From the NCBI GenBank assembly GCA_963783835.1, contig CAWAOX010000015.1, positions 186,001-250,000 of the forward strand: DNA of 64,000 nucleotides. Direction: 5' to 3'. Both the position numbers and the translations under genes were made by a program. Positions within the stretch are counted from its first letter, which is position 1. Every line of letters starts with the position of its first letter. This document shows positions 22,720 to 32,726 of the stretch, piece by piece. The DNA comes from CAIQPS01 sp963783835 (GTDB lineage: Bacteria > Actinomycetota > Thermoleophilia > RBG-16-64-13). The notes beneath the pieces were generated by a model, which worked only from the letters and a program-made list of their open reading frames with translations, was not told the DNA's origin and did no database searches.

Positions 22720-25395
22720 ATGCCCGCCGACGACAGGCGTGGCCGCGCCACTTCCTGGTTCGTGCGGCGCGCGGGGCTCGCCCGCTGCACCACCATCGCG
22801 GCGGTAGCGGGACTCTCCCTCGCCGCCTTCTTCCCCGGGCGCTACCCGGTCGCCATCGCCGGTCTTACTCTGGCGCTCGGAGGCATCCTTGCCGGTCAGA
22901 GCATCTCGCGATTCCGGCCGCGCTCGAGCGCGGGTCTGGGTGTCACTCTCGTCTGCGTGGTACTGGTGGGGCTTCTCGCCGGCCTTCTACTGGGCACGCT
23001 GCGAGTCACGTGGCTGCTCGACGGGGTGCTCTCCGCTCGGATCGGGCAGACGGTGGAGGCGGAGTTGGTCGTCACCGGCCCGGTCCGTTCAAACGCGGGT
23101 TGGCAAAGCGCGACCGCAGTCGTCGTAACCATCAGTGGTGAGAACGGCCGAGCCGTGAAATCGCTCGACGGGGCCGGGACGGGGGGCGCGGGCGCCGGAG
23201 AAAAGGTCCTGATCGAAGTAGCGCCCGTGGACGAAAGAGCCGCCTCGGCCGGCGAAGTATCCGCGCCGCGTCTCACTCAGGGTGCCCTGCTCACCGTCAA
23301 AGGCACTCTTCGCGCTCCTCAGGGCCCGTCGGCTTCCGGGTTCGACCAGGCGAGGCAACTGCTTCACCAGGGGATCCAAGTGGTGCTTCGGGTAGACCCC
23401 GCCGACCTGTCTTTCCGAGGACAGCGAAGAGGGGTGAGCGGCTGGTTCGATCACCTGCGGGAGTCCGCCAAAGATCACCTCAGCCTCGGGCCCGACAGGC
23501 GGGTGAACGAGGTCCTGCAGGGGGTGGTGATGGGAGACACGGCGGGGATCGACCAGGGGTGGATGGAGGCGTTCCGGCGATCCGGCACGGCGCACATGTT
23601 GTCGGTCAGCGGCCTGCACGTGGCCAGCCTGGCCGCCATCATGATCGCGCTGGCCGGATTTGCCCGGCTGTCCCGCAGGGCCGGTTTTGTCCTGGCGGCT
23701 TCCGCCGCGCTGCTCATGGTCCCCTTTGTGGGCTCCTCTCCACCCATCGTCCGGTCCGCGGTCATGATCGTGGTCGTCCTCGCCGGGCGCTGGGTCGGGA
23801 GAAGGCGGGACCAGTGGCAAGGACTGGCCTTCGCCGCGCTCGTTGTGCTGATCATCAACCCCTTCGCAATCTTCGACGTAGGGTTCCAGTTGTCGTTCTG
23901 TGCCTTTGCCGGGATGATCGCGCTCGTGGGGCCGATCGAACGGCTTCTGCATAACCTTCCCGATTCGGTGCGCGCGAACGTGGCCGTCTCTCTGGCCGCC
24001 ACCCTCGGGACCGCTCCGGTGTCTCTTCTTGTTTTCGGGCGGACTTCGCTGATCTCGCCGCTTGCGAACCTGCTGGTCGTTCCCACGCTCGCCAGCGTGA
24101 CGGGGCTGGGTATGGCGAGCGTGCTGCTCGGCTTTGTCTGGAATGGTTTCAGCGTGGCGCTCGATACGCTGGCCTCGCTGCCGATATCCTGGACCATTCT
24201 GGTCTCGACGCTTTGCGCGCGTGCGCCGGTCCTCAGCGCTCGCGATATCGGCCGGGTTCTGTTTGCGGCAGCGGCGGCCGCACTCGTGCTTCCCGCTGCG
24301 CTGGCCCTCTCCGGCCGGGCCGTGAGCCCGCCGTTCGGCATGCGGCTGCCGATGTTCCGGCGTTCGCTCTGCTGGCTTGGCGCGCATCGGCCGCGTGACC
24401 GGCGGCGGGCCGCCTTTCTCGGCCTGGTCTCCGTGCTGGCTGCGCTGGTGTTGGGCGCCGCGAGCTACCCTGCCGCGGCCGCCGGGTTCGGCGCGGTCGA
24501 GCTATTGGCGGGTGGACGAGGGTGGCCCGCACAGGTGGAGGTGAGGGTACTCGACGTGGGCCAGGGGACAGCGGTCCTCGTCCGCACGCCGCAGCACCAC
24601 GCGGCGCTGTTCGACGCCGGTCCGCGAGGGTGTGATCTCGCTAAGCAGCTGCGTGCGCTCGGAGTGCGCCGCTTGGATCTGGTCGTCATTTCCCATCCCC
24701 ATGCCGACCACTTCGCGGGTCTTCTCGAGGCTCTCGATTCACTGGAAGTAGCGACCTTCGTGGATCGGACCACTATAGTCGCCCCGGACAGCGCCGCCGT
24801 CGGGAGTACCCGGGCGGCGGGCGCAGGAAAGACGGGCGGCGAGGAAGCGGGACAGTACCTGCAGCTCCGCAAGCGGCTGGCAGCCGGCGGCTGTAGTCTG
24901 CTGCGGGCTTCGCCCGGGTCGTCTCTCGTGGTCGACGGCGTACGCATCGTGTTCTTCGCGCCGGCGAGTCCGCAGGTATTGCTCGATGGCGAATCCCCGT
25001 GGGGCGACGGATGTGCCCCGCCCTCCGGGGACGAGCTGAACGGAGGGTCTCTCGTGGCGGTGCTGGACGCGGGAGAGGCCGAGGTACTGCTCCCCGGTGA
25101 TGCCGAAGCGGACGTTCTGGAGGACTACGATCTTCCGCCGCTCGATGCCATCGTCGTTCCCCATCACGGAAGCCGGGGCGCGGTCTCCCGGCCCCTGCTC
25201 ACCGCATTGCAGGTCAAGGCGGCGCTCATCTCGGTCGGCAAGAACAACACGTTCGGGCATCCCGACCGAGGCACCGTCGCCATGCTGGCCGCCGCCGGAG
25301 ACACTATCGTTCGCACGGACGAGTGCGGTTGGGTATCCTTGTGCCTGAAGGATGCGGAGATGACCATCTCTACCGAGAGGACCCGGGCGCGATGA
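22720..25395 (+). CDS. comEC: DNA uptake channel ComEC
   Basis: Polytopic membrane protein for single-stranded DNA import, about 891 residues. It has an N-terminal DUF4131-like part, the Competence domain with SGTAHMLSVSGLHVA and GSSPPIVRSAVM, and a C-terminal metallo-beta-lactamase domain (LDVGQGTAVLV, SHPHADHFAG, LLPGDAE, VVPHHGS), thought to degrade the non-transported strand. The metal ligands look complete. Start is uncertain: ATG 22720 lies just after the comEA stop, while TTG 22699 would overlap comEA. The stop overlaps the holA start (ATGA). Confidence 0.93.
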   Translation: MPADDRRGRATSWFVRRAGLARCTTIAAVAGLSLAAFFPGRYPVAIAGLTLALGGILAGQSISRFRPRSSAGLGVTLVCVVLVGLLAGLLLGTLRVTWLLDGVLSARIGQTVEAELVVTGPVRSNAGWQSATAVVVTISGENGRAVKSLDGAGTGGAGAGEKVLIEVAPVDERAASAGEVSAPRLTQGALLTVKGTLRAPQGPSASGFDQARQLLHQGIQVVLRVDPADLSFRGQRRGVSGWFDHLRESAKDHLSLGPDRRVNEVLQGVVMGDTAGIDQGWMEAFRRSGTAHMLSVSGLHVASLAAIMIALAGFARLSRRAGFVLAASAALLMVPFVGSSPPIVRSAVMIVVVLAGRWVGRRRDQWQGLAFAALVVLIINPFAIFDVGFQLSFCAFAGMIALVGPIERLLHNLPDSVRANVAVSLAATLGTAPVSLLVFGRTSLISPLANLLVVPTLASVTGLGMASVLLGFVWNGFSVALDTLASLPISWTILVSTLCARAPVLSARDIGRVLFAAAAAALVLPAALALSGRAVSPPFGMRLPMFRRSLCWLGAHRPRDRRRAAFLGLVSVLAALVLGAASYPAAAAGFGAVELLAGGRGWPAQVEVRVLDVGQGTAVLVRTPQHHAALFDAGPRGCDLAKQLRALGVRRLDLVVISHPHADHFAGLLEALDSLEVATFVDRTTIVAPDSAAVGSTRAAGAGKTGGEEAGQYLQLRKRLAAGGCSLLRASPGSSLVVDGVRIVFFAPASPQVLLDGESPWGDGCAPPSGDELNGGSLVAVLDAGEAEVLLPGDAEADVLEDYDLPPLDAIVVPHHGSRGAVSRPLLTALQVKAALISVGKNNTFGHPDRGTVAMLAAAGDTIVRTDECGWVSLCLKDAEMTISTERTRAR

Positions 25396-26393
25396 CCGAC
25401 GCTCTCCGAGGAACTGCCCCCCGGGCTGACGCTCGCCGGCCGCTCAGACCCGCGTATCTCATTGTCGGCGACGACCTCCCCAAGATCGAGGAGGCGCTCA
25501 AGCGCCTCAAACACAGGATCGTGGAGGAGTCGGGGTCCGATCTCAACATCTCCGAGTTTGAGGCGCCGGTCGACTCCGGACCGCAGGTGGTCAACGCCGC
25601 AAACACGATGGCCTTCCTCGGTGGCACCAGGCTGGTCCTGGTCCACCACGCGGACGCCTGGCTGAAGGCGGACAAGGAGGCTGTAGCCGCGTACCTAGCC
25701 TCGCCCGCCCCAGACGCCTGCCTGGCGCTGGTCGCGGAGAAGGTGGGCGCGTCCGACCTGCTGCGGGCGGCCATGGAGAAGCACGGCGACGTGCTTGAGT
25801 ACTTCGCTCCAAAGGAGAGCGAGCTCCCCGCCTGGCTGGTTCACGAAGCGGGCCGCGTGGGGATCGGGATCGGCCTTCAGCAAGCGCGCCATCTTGTGGA
25901 GCGGTGTGGGGACAACCAGACCATCCTACTGAAGGAAGTGGAGAAGCTCGACCTCTACGCCGCCGGCCGACGGATAACCGACGACGACATCCGCCTGCTG
26001 ACTACCGCGACGGCGGAAGCCAGCATCTTCGCCCTGCTCGACTCGCTTGCTCTTGGAAGGGGCGCGGCCGCGTTCTCGGCCGCCGATGAGCTGCTCAGCG
26101 CGGGGGAGAGGCACGAGGTGCTCTTCAATCGGGTCTTGCGCCACTTCCAGTCCTTGAGCAGGGTGGCGGCGCTGCGTGACGCCGGTTTCAGCAGGGACGC
26201 CATGCAGGGGGAGATGAAACTCAAGGCGTTCCCGGCGCGGAAGCTGTGGGAGCAGGCGGGCAAGCTCGGGGCCGATGGCATAGCGCGAAGGCTGGCGGTG
26301 CTGGCCGACACGGACGCCCGGATGAAGGGCATGGGAACGCTACCCCCAGAGATGGAGCTACAGCTGTGCCTTGGCCGCCTGCTGGCCGCGTGA
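25392..26393 (+). CDS. holA: DNA polymerase III delta subunit
   Basis: Clamp-loader subunit that opens the beta clamp; 333 residues. The N-terminal RPAYLIVGDD stretch is the degenerate AAA+ P-loop region, and FLGGTRLVLVHHAD and LLKEVEKLDLYA are typical HolA blocks. The C-terminal collar domain ends in LQLCLGRLLAA. comEC-holA-rpsT is a conserved neighbourhood in many bacteria, here with rpsT in opposite orientation. It starts inside the comEC stop (ATGA overlap). Confidence 0.92.
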   Translation: MTDALRGTAPRADARRPLRPAYLIVGDDLPKIEEALKRLKHRIVEESGSDLNISEFEAPVDSGPQVVNAANTMAFLGGTRLVLVHHADAWLKADKEAVAAYLASPAPDACLALVAEKVGASDLLRAAMEKHGDVLEYFAPKESELPAWLVHEAGRVGIGIGLQQARHLVERCGDNQTILLKEVEKLDLYAAGRRITDDDIRLLTTATAEASIFALLDSLALGRGAAAFSAADELLSAGERHEVLFNRVLRHFQSLSRVAALRDAGFSRDAMQGEMKLKAFPARKLWEQAGKLGADGIARRLAVLADTDARMKGMGTLPPEMELQLCLGRLLAA

Positions 26394-26428
26394 ACGAGGC
26401 AAGTGCCCCGCGTCAGGCTGAGAAGGGC

Positions 26429-26689
26429 CTAGAGCTGGGAGAGAAGACGCGCCACCCTCGACTTCTTGCGGGCCGCGTTGTTGCCGTGGATGGCGTTCTT
26501 CGCGGCGGCCTTGTCGATGGTGGAGGTCAGCTTTTTGGCTGTCTGAGCAGCGGTGTCGGTGTCGCCGGCGGTGATGGAGTCCTTGAGGCGCCGGAAGTGC
26601 GTCTTGATAGACGACTTGTAGCGCAGGTTCTCAAGACGCTGCCGCTGGGCGATACGCACCCGTTTGCGCTGCTGTTTGGTGTTAGCCAA
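26429..26689 (-). CDS. rpsT: 30S ribosomal protein S20
   Basis: 86 residues, rich in Lys and Arg. It begins ANTKQQRKRVRIAQRQR and contains the conserved IHGNNAARKKSR region near the C-terminus. Binds 16S rRNA in the small subunit. It converges on holA with a 35-base gap, where I see no hairpin. Confidence 0.96.
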   Translation of the reverse strand: MANTKQQRKRVRIAQRQRLENLRYKSSIKTHFRRLKDSITAGDTDTAAQTAKKLTSTIDKAAAKNAIHGNNAARKKSRVARLLSQL

Positions 26690-26728
26690 CCTCTATCCTC
26701 CCGTCTTCCCTTCAGAGTCGAAGGAGTT

Positions 26729-26734
26729 TAGCAT
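26729..26734 (+). promoter_or_regulatory. -10 box of a leaderless-type promoter (murJ)
   Basis: TAGCAT ends 11 bases before ATG 26746. An AAGGAG at 26721-26726 overlaps nothing useful: it is 19 bases from the ATG, too far to act as a ribosome-binding site. Confidence 0.4.
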
Positions 26735-26745
26735 AGCCCTCGCAC

Positions 26746-28362
26746 ATGGGCAATAACACCAAGAAACGCTTGGCCAGCACGGCTACCTTCCTGGTCCTGG
26801 TGGCCTTCAGTTCCCGGATCCTCGGTCTGTTCCGAGAGATCGTCATGGTGACGTACCTCGGCCTTGGCCCGGACATGGGGGCCTTCACGGTCGCCAGCAA
26901 GGTCCCGAACCTGGTCCGCTCCCTCCTGGCCGACACCGCGCTCACGGCGGCGTTCATCCCGGTGTTCACGGGACTGCTGGAGAAGGAGCGGCGCCGCGAA
27001 GCCTGGCAGGTGGCCTACACGATTACCGTGACGGCCACCGTCGTCCTCAGCGTGGTGACCATCCTGGGGATGGTGTTCGCCCCTCAGGTGGTCAAGGTGG
27101 TCGCCCCCGGATTCAGCAGTGACCCCGAGATCGTGGATCTGACCGTGTACCTCATGCGGATCATGTTCCCCACAGTCATCATCATGGGTATCGCCGCCAT
27201 CTTCATGGGGATCCTGAACTCGTACGACCATTTCACCCTCCCCGCGGTGGCCCCTATCGTCTGGAACCTGGTGATCATCGTGGCGGTGGTCACCTTCTGG
27301 GCCGGGTACGGAGTCAAAGCTCTGGCCTGGAGCTTCCTCGTCGGGTGTATGGTCGAACTGGCCATGCAGGTGCCGGGGGTGTGGAAGAGGCGCTGGAAGG
27401 GCGGCGGCCCATCCATCTACCGGCTTGATTATCGCAGTCCCGAGGTCCGAAGGGTCGGCGTCCTCATCGGACCGGTGATCCTCAGCCTGGGGGTCATCAA
27501 CTTCAACTCGTTCATCGACACCGTCGTCGCCACCCTCATCAGCATCCCCGCACCGGCGATCATCGACAAGGCCTTCCGGCTCTTCCTGGTTCCCCAGGGG
27601 ATCTTCGCCGTGGCGATCGGCACGGTCCTGTTCCCCGCGCTTTCCAGGCACGCCGCCGGGAAACGGATGAAGGAGTTCCGCGACTATCTTTCCATCGGTC
27701 TCCGCCAGATCTTCTTCATGACCCTGCCCTTCGCTGCTCTGTTCGCTGTGCTGGCGCTTCCTACCACCCGTCTCATCTACGAGCACGGCAAGGTCACCCC
27801 GGAGGACACCGCGCTTGTCGCGTCGGCCCTGACCTTCTTCAGCGTCGGCATGGCTTTCGTGAGCATCAACACGCTGCTGAACCGCGCCTTCTACAGCATC
27901 CAGAAGCCCTGGCTACCGCTGATAGTCGGGGTGTTCAACCTCGCGCTCAACGCGGGACTCGACCTGCTCCTCTACAAGCCGCTGGGCGTTGGTGGCATCA
28001 CTCTTTCCACCTCGTTGGTCAGCCTGTTCAACTCCATCGCCCTCATGGCCCTGCTGAGCCCGCGTATCGGAGGCATAGGGGCGCGCAGAGTCGGGGGGAG
28101 TTTCCTCCGCTGCTTGGTCGCCCTCATCCCTCTGGGCGTGGTCTCGTACGCGGTGTGGTGGGGCCTCGACGCGCTCCTGCCCACGTCGATCGGGTCGGAG
28201 GTGCTGTCGGTGGGGCTGGCCTACCTGTTCGGCGGCGCGGCCTACTGCCTGGCGGCCTGGGTCATGCGGATGCCTGAATTGCACGACGTGATCAACCTGG
28301 CCCGGCGGCGCCGGGAGCCTCGCTCGACCGAAGAAGTGGTCGATCAGAACCGCGACCAGTAA
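26746..28362 (+). CDS. murJ: Lipid II flippase MurJ
   Basis: Moves lipid II across the membrane for peptidoglycan synthesis. 538 residues with about 14 transmembrane helices of the MOP superfamily. The start of helix 1 (SSRILGLFREIVMV) and the VPNLVRSLLADTALTAAFIP segment are diagnostic. A charged C-terminal tail follows; the mycobacterial pseudokinase extension is absent. It lies alone before lepA, with a leaderless-type promoter. Confidence 0.95.
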   Translation: MGNNTKKRLASTATFLVLVAFSSRILGLFREIVMVTYLGLGPDMGAFTVASKVPNLVRSLLADTALTAAFIPVFTGLLEKERRREAWQVAYTITVTATVVLSVVTILGMVFAPQVVKVVAPGFSSDPEIVDLTVYLMRIMFPTVIIMGIAAIFMGILNSYDHFTLPAVAPIVWNLVIIVAVVTFWAGYGVKALAWSFLVGCMVELAMQVPGVWKRRWKGGGPSIYRLDYRSPEVRRVGVLIGPVILSLGVINFNSFIDTVVATLISIPAPAIIDKAFRLFLVPQGIFAVAIGTVLFPALSRHAAGKRMKEFRDYLSIGLRQIFFMTLPFAALFAVLALPTTRLIYEHGKVTPEDTALVASALTFFSVGMAFVSINTLLNRAFYSIQKPWLPLIVGVFNLALNAGLDLLLYKPLGVGGITLSTSLVSLFNSIALMALLSPRIGGIGARRVGGSFLRCLVALIPLGVVSYAVWWGLDALLPTSIGSEVLSVGLAYLFGGAAYCLAAWVMRMPELHDVINLARRRREPRSTEEVVDQNRDQ

Positions 28363-28414
28363 GCGCTGCGGGGGGCGGCCGGTCACCGAGGTCAGGGGAC
28401 GATAGGCGGTGCGC

Positions 28415-28420
28415 TAGAAT
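28415..28420 (+). promoter_or_regulatory. -10 box of a leaderless-type promoter (lepA)
   Basis: TAGAAT ends 9 bases before ATG 28430, with no Shine-Dalgarno site between. Confidence 0.5.
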
Positions 28421-28429
28421 ACGTGGCCT

Positions 28430-30250
28430 ATGGCGCGCTTCGAGCATATCCGGAATTTCTCCATAATCGCTCACATCGACCACGGCAAGTCGACGCTGGC
28501 CGACCGCATCCTCCAAATCACCAACACGGTCGCCGAGCGGGAGATGCGCGAGCAGGTGCTCGACCGGATGGACCTGGAGCGCGAGCGCGGCATTACCATC
28601 AAGGCCCAGGCGGTGCGGATCTACTACCAGGCGGAAGACGGCCAGGAGTACGAGTTCAACCTTATTGACACTCCGGGCCACGTGGACTTCACCTACGAGG
28701 TCTCGCGCAGCCTAGCCGCCTGCGAGGGCGCGATCCTGGTGGTCGACGCCACCCAGGGAGTGGAGGCTCAGACTCTCGCAAATACGCTGCTTGCCCTCGA
28801 GAACGACCTTGAGATCGTCCCCGTGCTCAACAAGATCGATCTGCCCGGAGCCGAGCCCGAGAAGCGGGCGGACGAGATCGTGAGCGTCATCGGCTGCGCC
28901 CGTTCCGACATCCTGCACGTCTCGGCCAAGACCGGAGAAGGGGTGCCGGCCGTGCTCGAGGCGGTGGTGAACCGCATCCCGCCGCCTCAGGGCGAGGCCG
29001 AGGGATCGCCCCGGGCGCTCATCTTCGACTCTGTCTACGACCAGTACCGGGGAGTGGTGGCTTTCGTACGCGTCCACGATGGGAGCTTTCGCAAGGACGA
29101 CCCCTTGCTCGCAATGGCCACAGGGCGCCGCAGCGGTATCGAAGAAGTCGGCATCTTCAGTCCCGACATGCTCAAGGCCGACGTGCTTCGGGCGGGAGAG
29201 GTCGGTTACATCATCCCGGGTATCAAGGAGGTGGCCGACCTGCGCGTGGGGGATACCCTGACCAGCGCGGCCCGGCCGGCGACAGAGGCGTTGCCCGGCT
29301 ACAGGGACATCACCCCGATGGTCTTTTGCGGGATCTTCCCCATCGACGGGGAGGACTATCCGAACCTGCGCGACGCGCTGGAGAAACTCAAGCTCAACGA
29401 CGCCTCCCTGTTCTACGAGCCGGAGACCTCGCAGGCCCTGGGCTTCGGCTTCCGCTGCGGCTTTCTCGGCCTGCTCCACATGGAGATCATCCGGGAGCGG
29501 CTGGAGCGTGAGTTCGGCCTGGACCTGTTGGCCACGACTCCCAGCGTGCTCTACGAGGTCGAACTGCTGACCGGAGAGGTCCTCTCGATCAGCAACCCGG
29601 TGGAGTTCCCGGATGCCGGGTCGATCAAGGAAGTGCGCGAGCCGTACATCGACGCGAACATCCTCCTGCCCGCCGAATACGTTGGCCCCGTAATGGAGTT
29701 GTGTAACGACAAGCGGGGCCGGTTCGTGCACATGGAATACCTGACGACCGACCGGGTCAGGCTGGAATACGATCTGCCCCTGGCTGAGATCGTGCTGGAC
29801 TTCTTCGACCTGCTCAAGACCCGCAGCCGCGGCTACGCCAGTCTTGACTACGAGTTGAAGGATTACGAACCTGGAGATCTGGTTCGGCTTGACATTCGGA
29901 TCGCCGGCGACGTGGTCGACGCCCTCAGCCTCATCGTACATGCAGACCGTGCATACACAATCGGACGAGGCCTGGCGGAGAGGCTGCGCAAGAAGATACC
30001 CAGGCAGCTGTTCGAAGTGGCCATACAGGCGGCGGTCGGTAGCCGGATCATCGCGAGGGAGAGCGTCGCCCCGTTGCGCAAGGACGTGCTGGCCAAGTGC
30101 TACGGCGGGGACATCAGCCGCAAGCGCAAGCTGCTGGAAAAGCAGAAGGCCGGCAAGAAGCGGATGAAGATGGTGGGCACCGTGGAGATCCCGCAAGAGG
30201 CGTTCCTGGCCGTGCTCGATCTGGGTGATGGCAAGGATGGCAAGAAGTGA
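28430..30250 (+). CDS. lepA: Elongation factor 4 (LepA)
   Basis: Ribosome-dependent GTPase that acts in back-translocation or 30S maturation. 606 residues. GTPase motifs: AHIDHGKST (G1), RGITIKAQ (G2), DTPGHVDF (G3), NKIDLPGA (G4) and VSAKTG (G5). The EF-G-like domains and the LepA-specific C-terminal domain with KCYGGDISRKRKLLEKQK are present. The stop overlaps the start of the following small gene by 4 bases (GTGA). Confidence 0.97.
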   Translation: MARFEHIRNFSIIAHIDHGKSTLADRILQITNTVAEREMREQVLDRMDLERERGITIKAQAVRIYYQAEDGQEYEFNLIDTPGHVDFTYEVSRSLAACEGAILVVDATQGVEAQTLANTLLALENDLEIVPVLNKIDLPGAEPEKRADEIVSVIGCARSDILHVSAKTGEGVPAVLEAVVNRIPPPQGEAEGSPRALIFDSVYDQYRGVVAFVRVHDGSFRKDDPLLAMATGRRSGIEEVGIFSPDMLKADVLRAGEVGYIIPGIKEVADLRVGDTLTSAARPATEALPGYRDITPMVFCGIFPIDGEDYPNLRDALEKLKLNDASLFYEPETSQALGFGFRCGFLGLLHMEIIRERLEREFGLDLLATTPSVLYEVELLTGEVLSISNPVEFPDAGSIKEVREPYIDANILLPAEYVGPVMELCNDKRGRFVHMEYLTTDRVRLEYDLPLAEIVLDFFDLLKTRSRGYASLDYELKDYEPGDLVRLDIRIAGDVVDALSLIVHADRAYTIGRGLAERLRKKIPRQLFEVAIQAAVGSRIIARESVAPLRKDVLAKCYGGDISRKRKLLEKQKAGKKRMKMVGTVEIPQEAFLAVLDLGDGKDGKK

Positions 30251-30477
30251 CCGTCGAGTACATCGTCCTGGGGGTGATCCTCATCCTGATGGGCGCCGGC
30301 CAGACCTACCTCCGCCACTTCTCCGGAGGAGACGACGCCGAGGCGGCTGGTGGCGGCCAGGCGTCACGCCGGGGAGTGCGCAGCGGTCGCGTGTGGGAGG
30401 GCTGGACCGCGATCCTTGGATTCCTCGGAGTCGCGATGGGTATCGCCCTGGTGGTTCTGGGCCTGCTCGGCCGCTGA
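30247..30477 (+). CDS. Small two-helix membrane protein
   Basis: 76 residues, GTG start overlapping the lepA stop. A first hydrophobic helix (IVLGVILILMGAG) and a second (ILGFLGVAMGIALVVLGLLG) flank a polar Gly/Arg-rich loop of about 30 residues. I do not recognise the family. The coupling to lepA and the codon pattern support expression. Confidence 0.6.
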   Translation: MTVEYIVLGVILILMGAGQTYLRHFSGGDDAEAAGGGQASRRGVRSGRVWEGWTAILGFLGVAMGIALVVLGLLGR

Positions 30478-30514
30478 TGGTCTTTCGCGCGCCCGTGCCG
30501 GGGCGCTGACGGCG

Positions 30515-31645
30515 ATGCGCCATCTCTATGTCCACGTTCCGTTCTGCCGTTCCCGCTGCGCCTACTGTGATTTCGCCTCGGAGCAGGTCGGCGCCCACCT
30601 GCGGGCAGGCAGGGTGGAGGCCTACGTGGCCCGGCTCCGCGGAGAACTGGGGGAGCGGATGGGACCGGAGGGCGAACCAGTTGAGACCATCTACCTCGGC
30701 GGCGGTACCCCCACCGCTTTGCCGGAGGGCCTCCTGTTGACTCTTGTCGGGGATCTGGCGCGGCTTCAGGAGGGCGTCGCTGGTTCGGAGTTCACGATCG
30801 AGGCCAACCCGGGCACCATCGACGCGCGGTTGCTCCGGGAACTGGTCGAGGCTGGGGTCACCCGTGTCTCGTTGGGCGTCCAGTCATTTGCACCCCGGTC
30901 ACGCGCCGCGCTGGGCCGCCGTAGCTCGCAGAGCGAGATCGAAGACGCGTTGCGTGACGTGCGCGCGGTCGCAGCCGGTCACCGGTTGCAGGAGTGGAAC
31001 CTCGATCTGGTGTTCGGCATTCCCGGCCAATCGTGGGCCGAGGCGGCGGCCGATCTCGATGCAGCGGTCGCCGCCGGGCCAACGCACATTTCGCTCTACG
31101 ACTTGACTTACACGCCCGCCTTTGCCGCCCGGGTCGCGAGGACGGCGGGCGCCGGCGCCCAAGGGGCGGCCGGCGCCTTCGCTGAGGAGTATCTGCCTAC
31201 CGCCGCCGGTCGGCTCGAAGCCGCCGGGTACCGGCGCTACGAGGTCTCCAACTTCGCGCCGCCCGGGCATGAGTGTCGGCACAATCAGGCGTATTGGCGG
31301 GGCGAGGACTATCTCGGGGTGGGGGCGGCAGCGGTTTCGACGGTCGGGACCGAGCGGCGCACGAACCCGGCCTCTGTCGCCGGCTACCTTGCCGGCGAGC
31401 CGCCGCTCGTCGAGTTGGTCCCGCGGCGCACCCGTTTGTGGGAAAAGGCGATGCTGGGGTTGCGGACGGCGGAGGGCGTCGACGAATCGGAGGTCCTTCC
31501 GGTGATCGCCGAGGCCGCCCGCGACCGGCTTCTCTCCCAGGATTGCCTCCAGAGACGCTGTGGTAGACTTCGCTTGAATCCAGCCTTTTTGGATGTCAGT
31601 AACACGGTCATCTCGACTCTTCTGGCTCCGCCCGAAGAGTCATAA
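30515..31645 (+). CDS. hemW: Heme chaperone HemW (radical SAM)
   Basis: 376 residues. The radical-SAM Fe-S motif is CRSRCAYC (C-x3-C-x2-C), followed by YLGGGTPT. HemW proteins, formerly called HemN-like, lack coproporphyrinogen oxidase activity and deliver heme. The start at ATG 30515 gives the usual RHLYVHVPFC N-terminus. The hemW-hrcA-dnaJ order is common in Actinobacteria and Firmicutes. A C-terminal winged-helix-like region (TRLWEKAMLGLRTAEGVD) is present. Confidence 0.92.
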   Translation: MRHLYVHVPFCRSRCAYCDFASEQVGAHLRAGRVEAYVARLRGELGERMGPEGEPVETIYLGGGTPTALPEGLLLTLVGDLARLQEGVAGSEFTIEANPGTIDARLLRELVEAGVTRVSLGVQSFAPRSRAALGRRSSQSEIEDALRDVRAVAAGHRLQEWNLDLVFGIPGQSWAEAAADLDAAVAAGPTHISLYDLTYTPAFAARVARTAGAGAQGAAGAFAEEYLPTAAGRLEAAGYRRYEVSNFAPPGHECRHNQAYWRGEDYLGVGAAAVSTVGTERRTNPASVAGYLAGEPPLVELVPRRTRLWEKAMLGLRTAEGVDESEVLPVIAEAARDRLLSQDCLQRRCGRLRLNPAFLDVSNTVISTLLAPPEES

Positions 31646-31660
31646 TCCACCTGTTTGCGA

Positions 31661-32716
31661 ATGATGGCACTCACAGAACGACAACGGATCATCCTGAACG
31701 CCGTCACCGAGCGCTATATCGGCACGGGCTTTCCCGTCTCGTCAAAGGAACTTGTGGACGCCGCGGGCCTGGTCGTCTCCTCGTCGACGGTGCGTAACGA
31801 ATTCGCCCTGCTCGAGGAGAAGGGGTATCTCACGCACCCGCATACCTCGGCCGGCCGGACGCCGACAGACCTGGGCTACCGGGAGTTCGTGGATCATCTG
31901 ATGAGTGGACCGCAATCGAGGTCTCTCCCCAGGCTGGGAGCGGCTCCTGGTGCTCCCAGCGCGGTTCAGCCCGAAGACCTGACCGGCGAGATCGACACCG
32001 CGCTCCGGCAGGCCACCGACGCTATGTCCCGGGCGACGAACCTGCTCGCCCTCGCTCTGGCGCCCAGGGTCAGCGGCGCCCGCCTCTGCCATGTGGAACT
32101 CCTGACATTGCATCCGACAGAGCTCATGTATGTGTTCATCGTGTCGACAGGCGGCGTGATGAAGGGGGTCGTCGACTGGCCCCGGCCCGTCGATCCCGGC
32201 CTCGTCGAGTGGGCCCGGACCTACCTCAACGAGACCCTGAACGAGCACACTCTGACCATCCGGCTCATCCGGCGGGCACTGGACAACCCGGAACTCAGTC
32301 CTCGAGAAGCCGGGTTCCTCAAGGCCCTGGCGCCCGCGTTCGAGCGGCTGGTGGACGAGCATTATCAGGAAGAACTGTTCGTCGGAGGCACGTCTCGTCT
32401 TCTCGTCGAGTCTCAGCTGAAGGATATCTCGTCACTCCGCGACCTGCTCTCGCTTCTCGAGGAACGTTTCCTGCTTCTCCGGGTCATGCGGGCCGTCCTG
32501 GGTACCGGAGCGGTCGTGGTCCGCATCGGCAGCGAGCACGAAGCGACGGCCCTTCAACCGTTCTCGGTCGTCGCCGCCAGTTACGGGCTGCCCCAGAGGC
32601 GTTTGGGCACGGTCAGCCTGGTCGGCCCCACCCGGATGGACTACGAGAAGGCCATCGCCACCGTGCGCGAGACCGCGCAGTCGCTGTCGGAGTTGGTAGG
32701 GGAGCGGTACGAATGA
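31661..32716 (+). CDS. hrcA: Heat-shock repressor HrcA
   Basis: Represses chaperone genes through CIRCE operators. About 351 residues: an N-terminal winged helix (TERQRIILNAVTERYIGTG, SSSTVRNEFALLEEKGYL, HPHTSAGRTPTDLGYR) and a GAF-like dimerisation region. Two consecutive ATGs (31661, 31664) compete; TTG 31655 is also in frame. I searched upstream of hrcA and dnaJ for TTAGCACTC-N9-GAGTGCTAA and found no CIRCE element. It is 10 bases before dnaJ. Confidence 0.93.
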   Translation: MMALTERQRIILNAVTERYIGTGFPVSSKELVDAAGLVVSSSTVRNEFALLEEKGYLTHPHTSAGRTPTDLGYREFVDHLMSGPQSRSLPRLGAAPGAPSAVQPEDLTGEIDTALRQATDAMSRATNLLALALAPRVSGARLCHVELLTLHPTELMYVFIVSTGGVMKGVVDWPRPVDPGLVEWARTYLNETLNEHTLTIRLIRRALDNPELSPREAGFLKALAPAFERLVDEHYQEELFVGGTSRLLVESQLKDISSLRDLLSLLEERFLLLRVMRAVLGTGAVVVRIGSEHEATALQPFSVVAASYGLPQRRLGTVSLVGPTRMDYEKAIATVRETAQSLSELVGERYE

Positions 32717-32726
32717 TCCCCTGCGT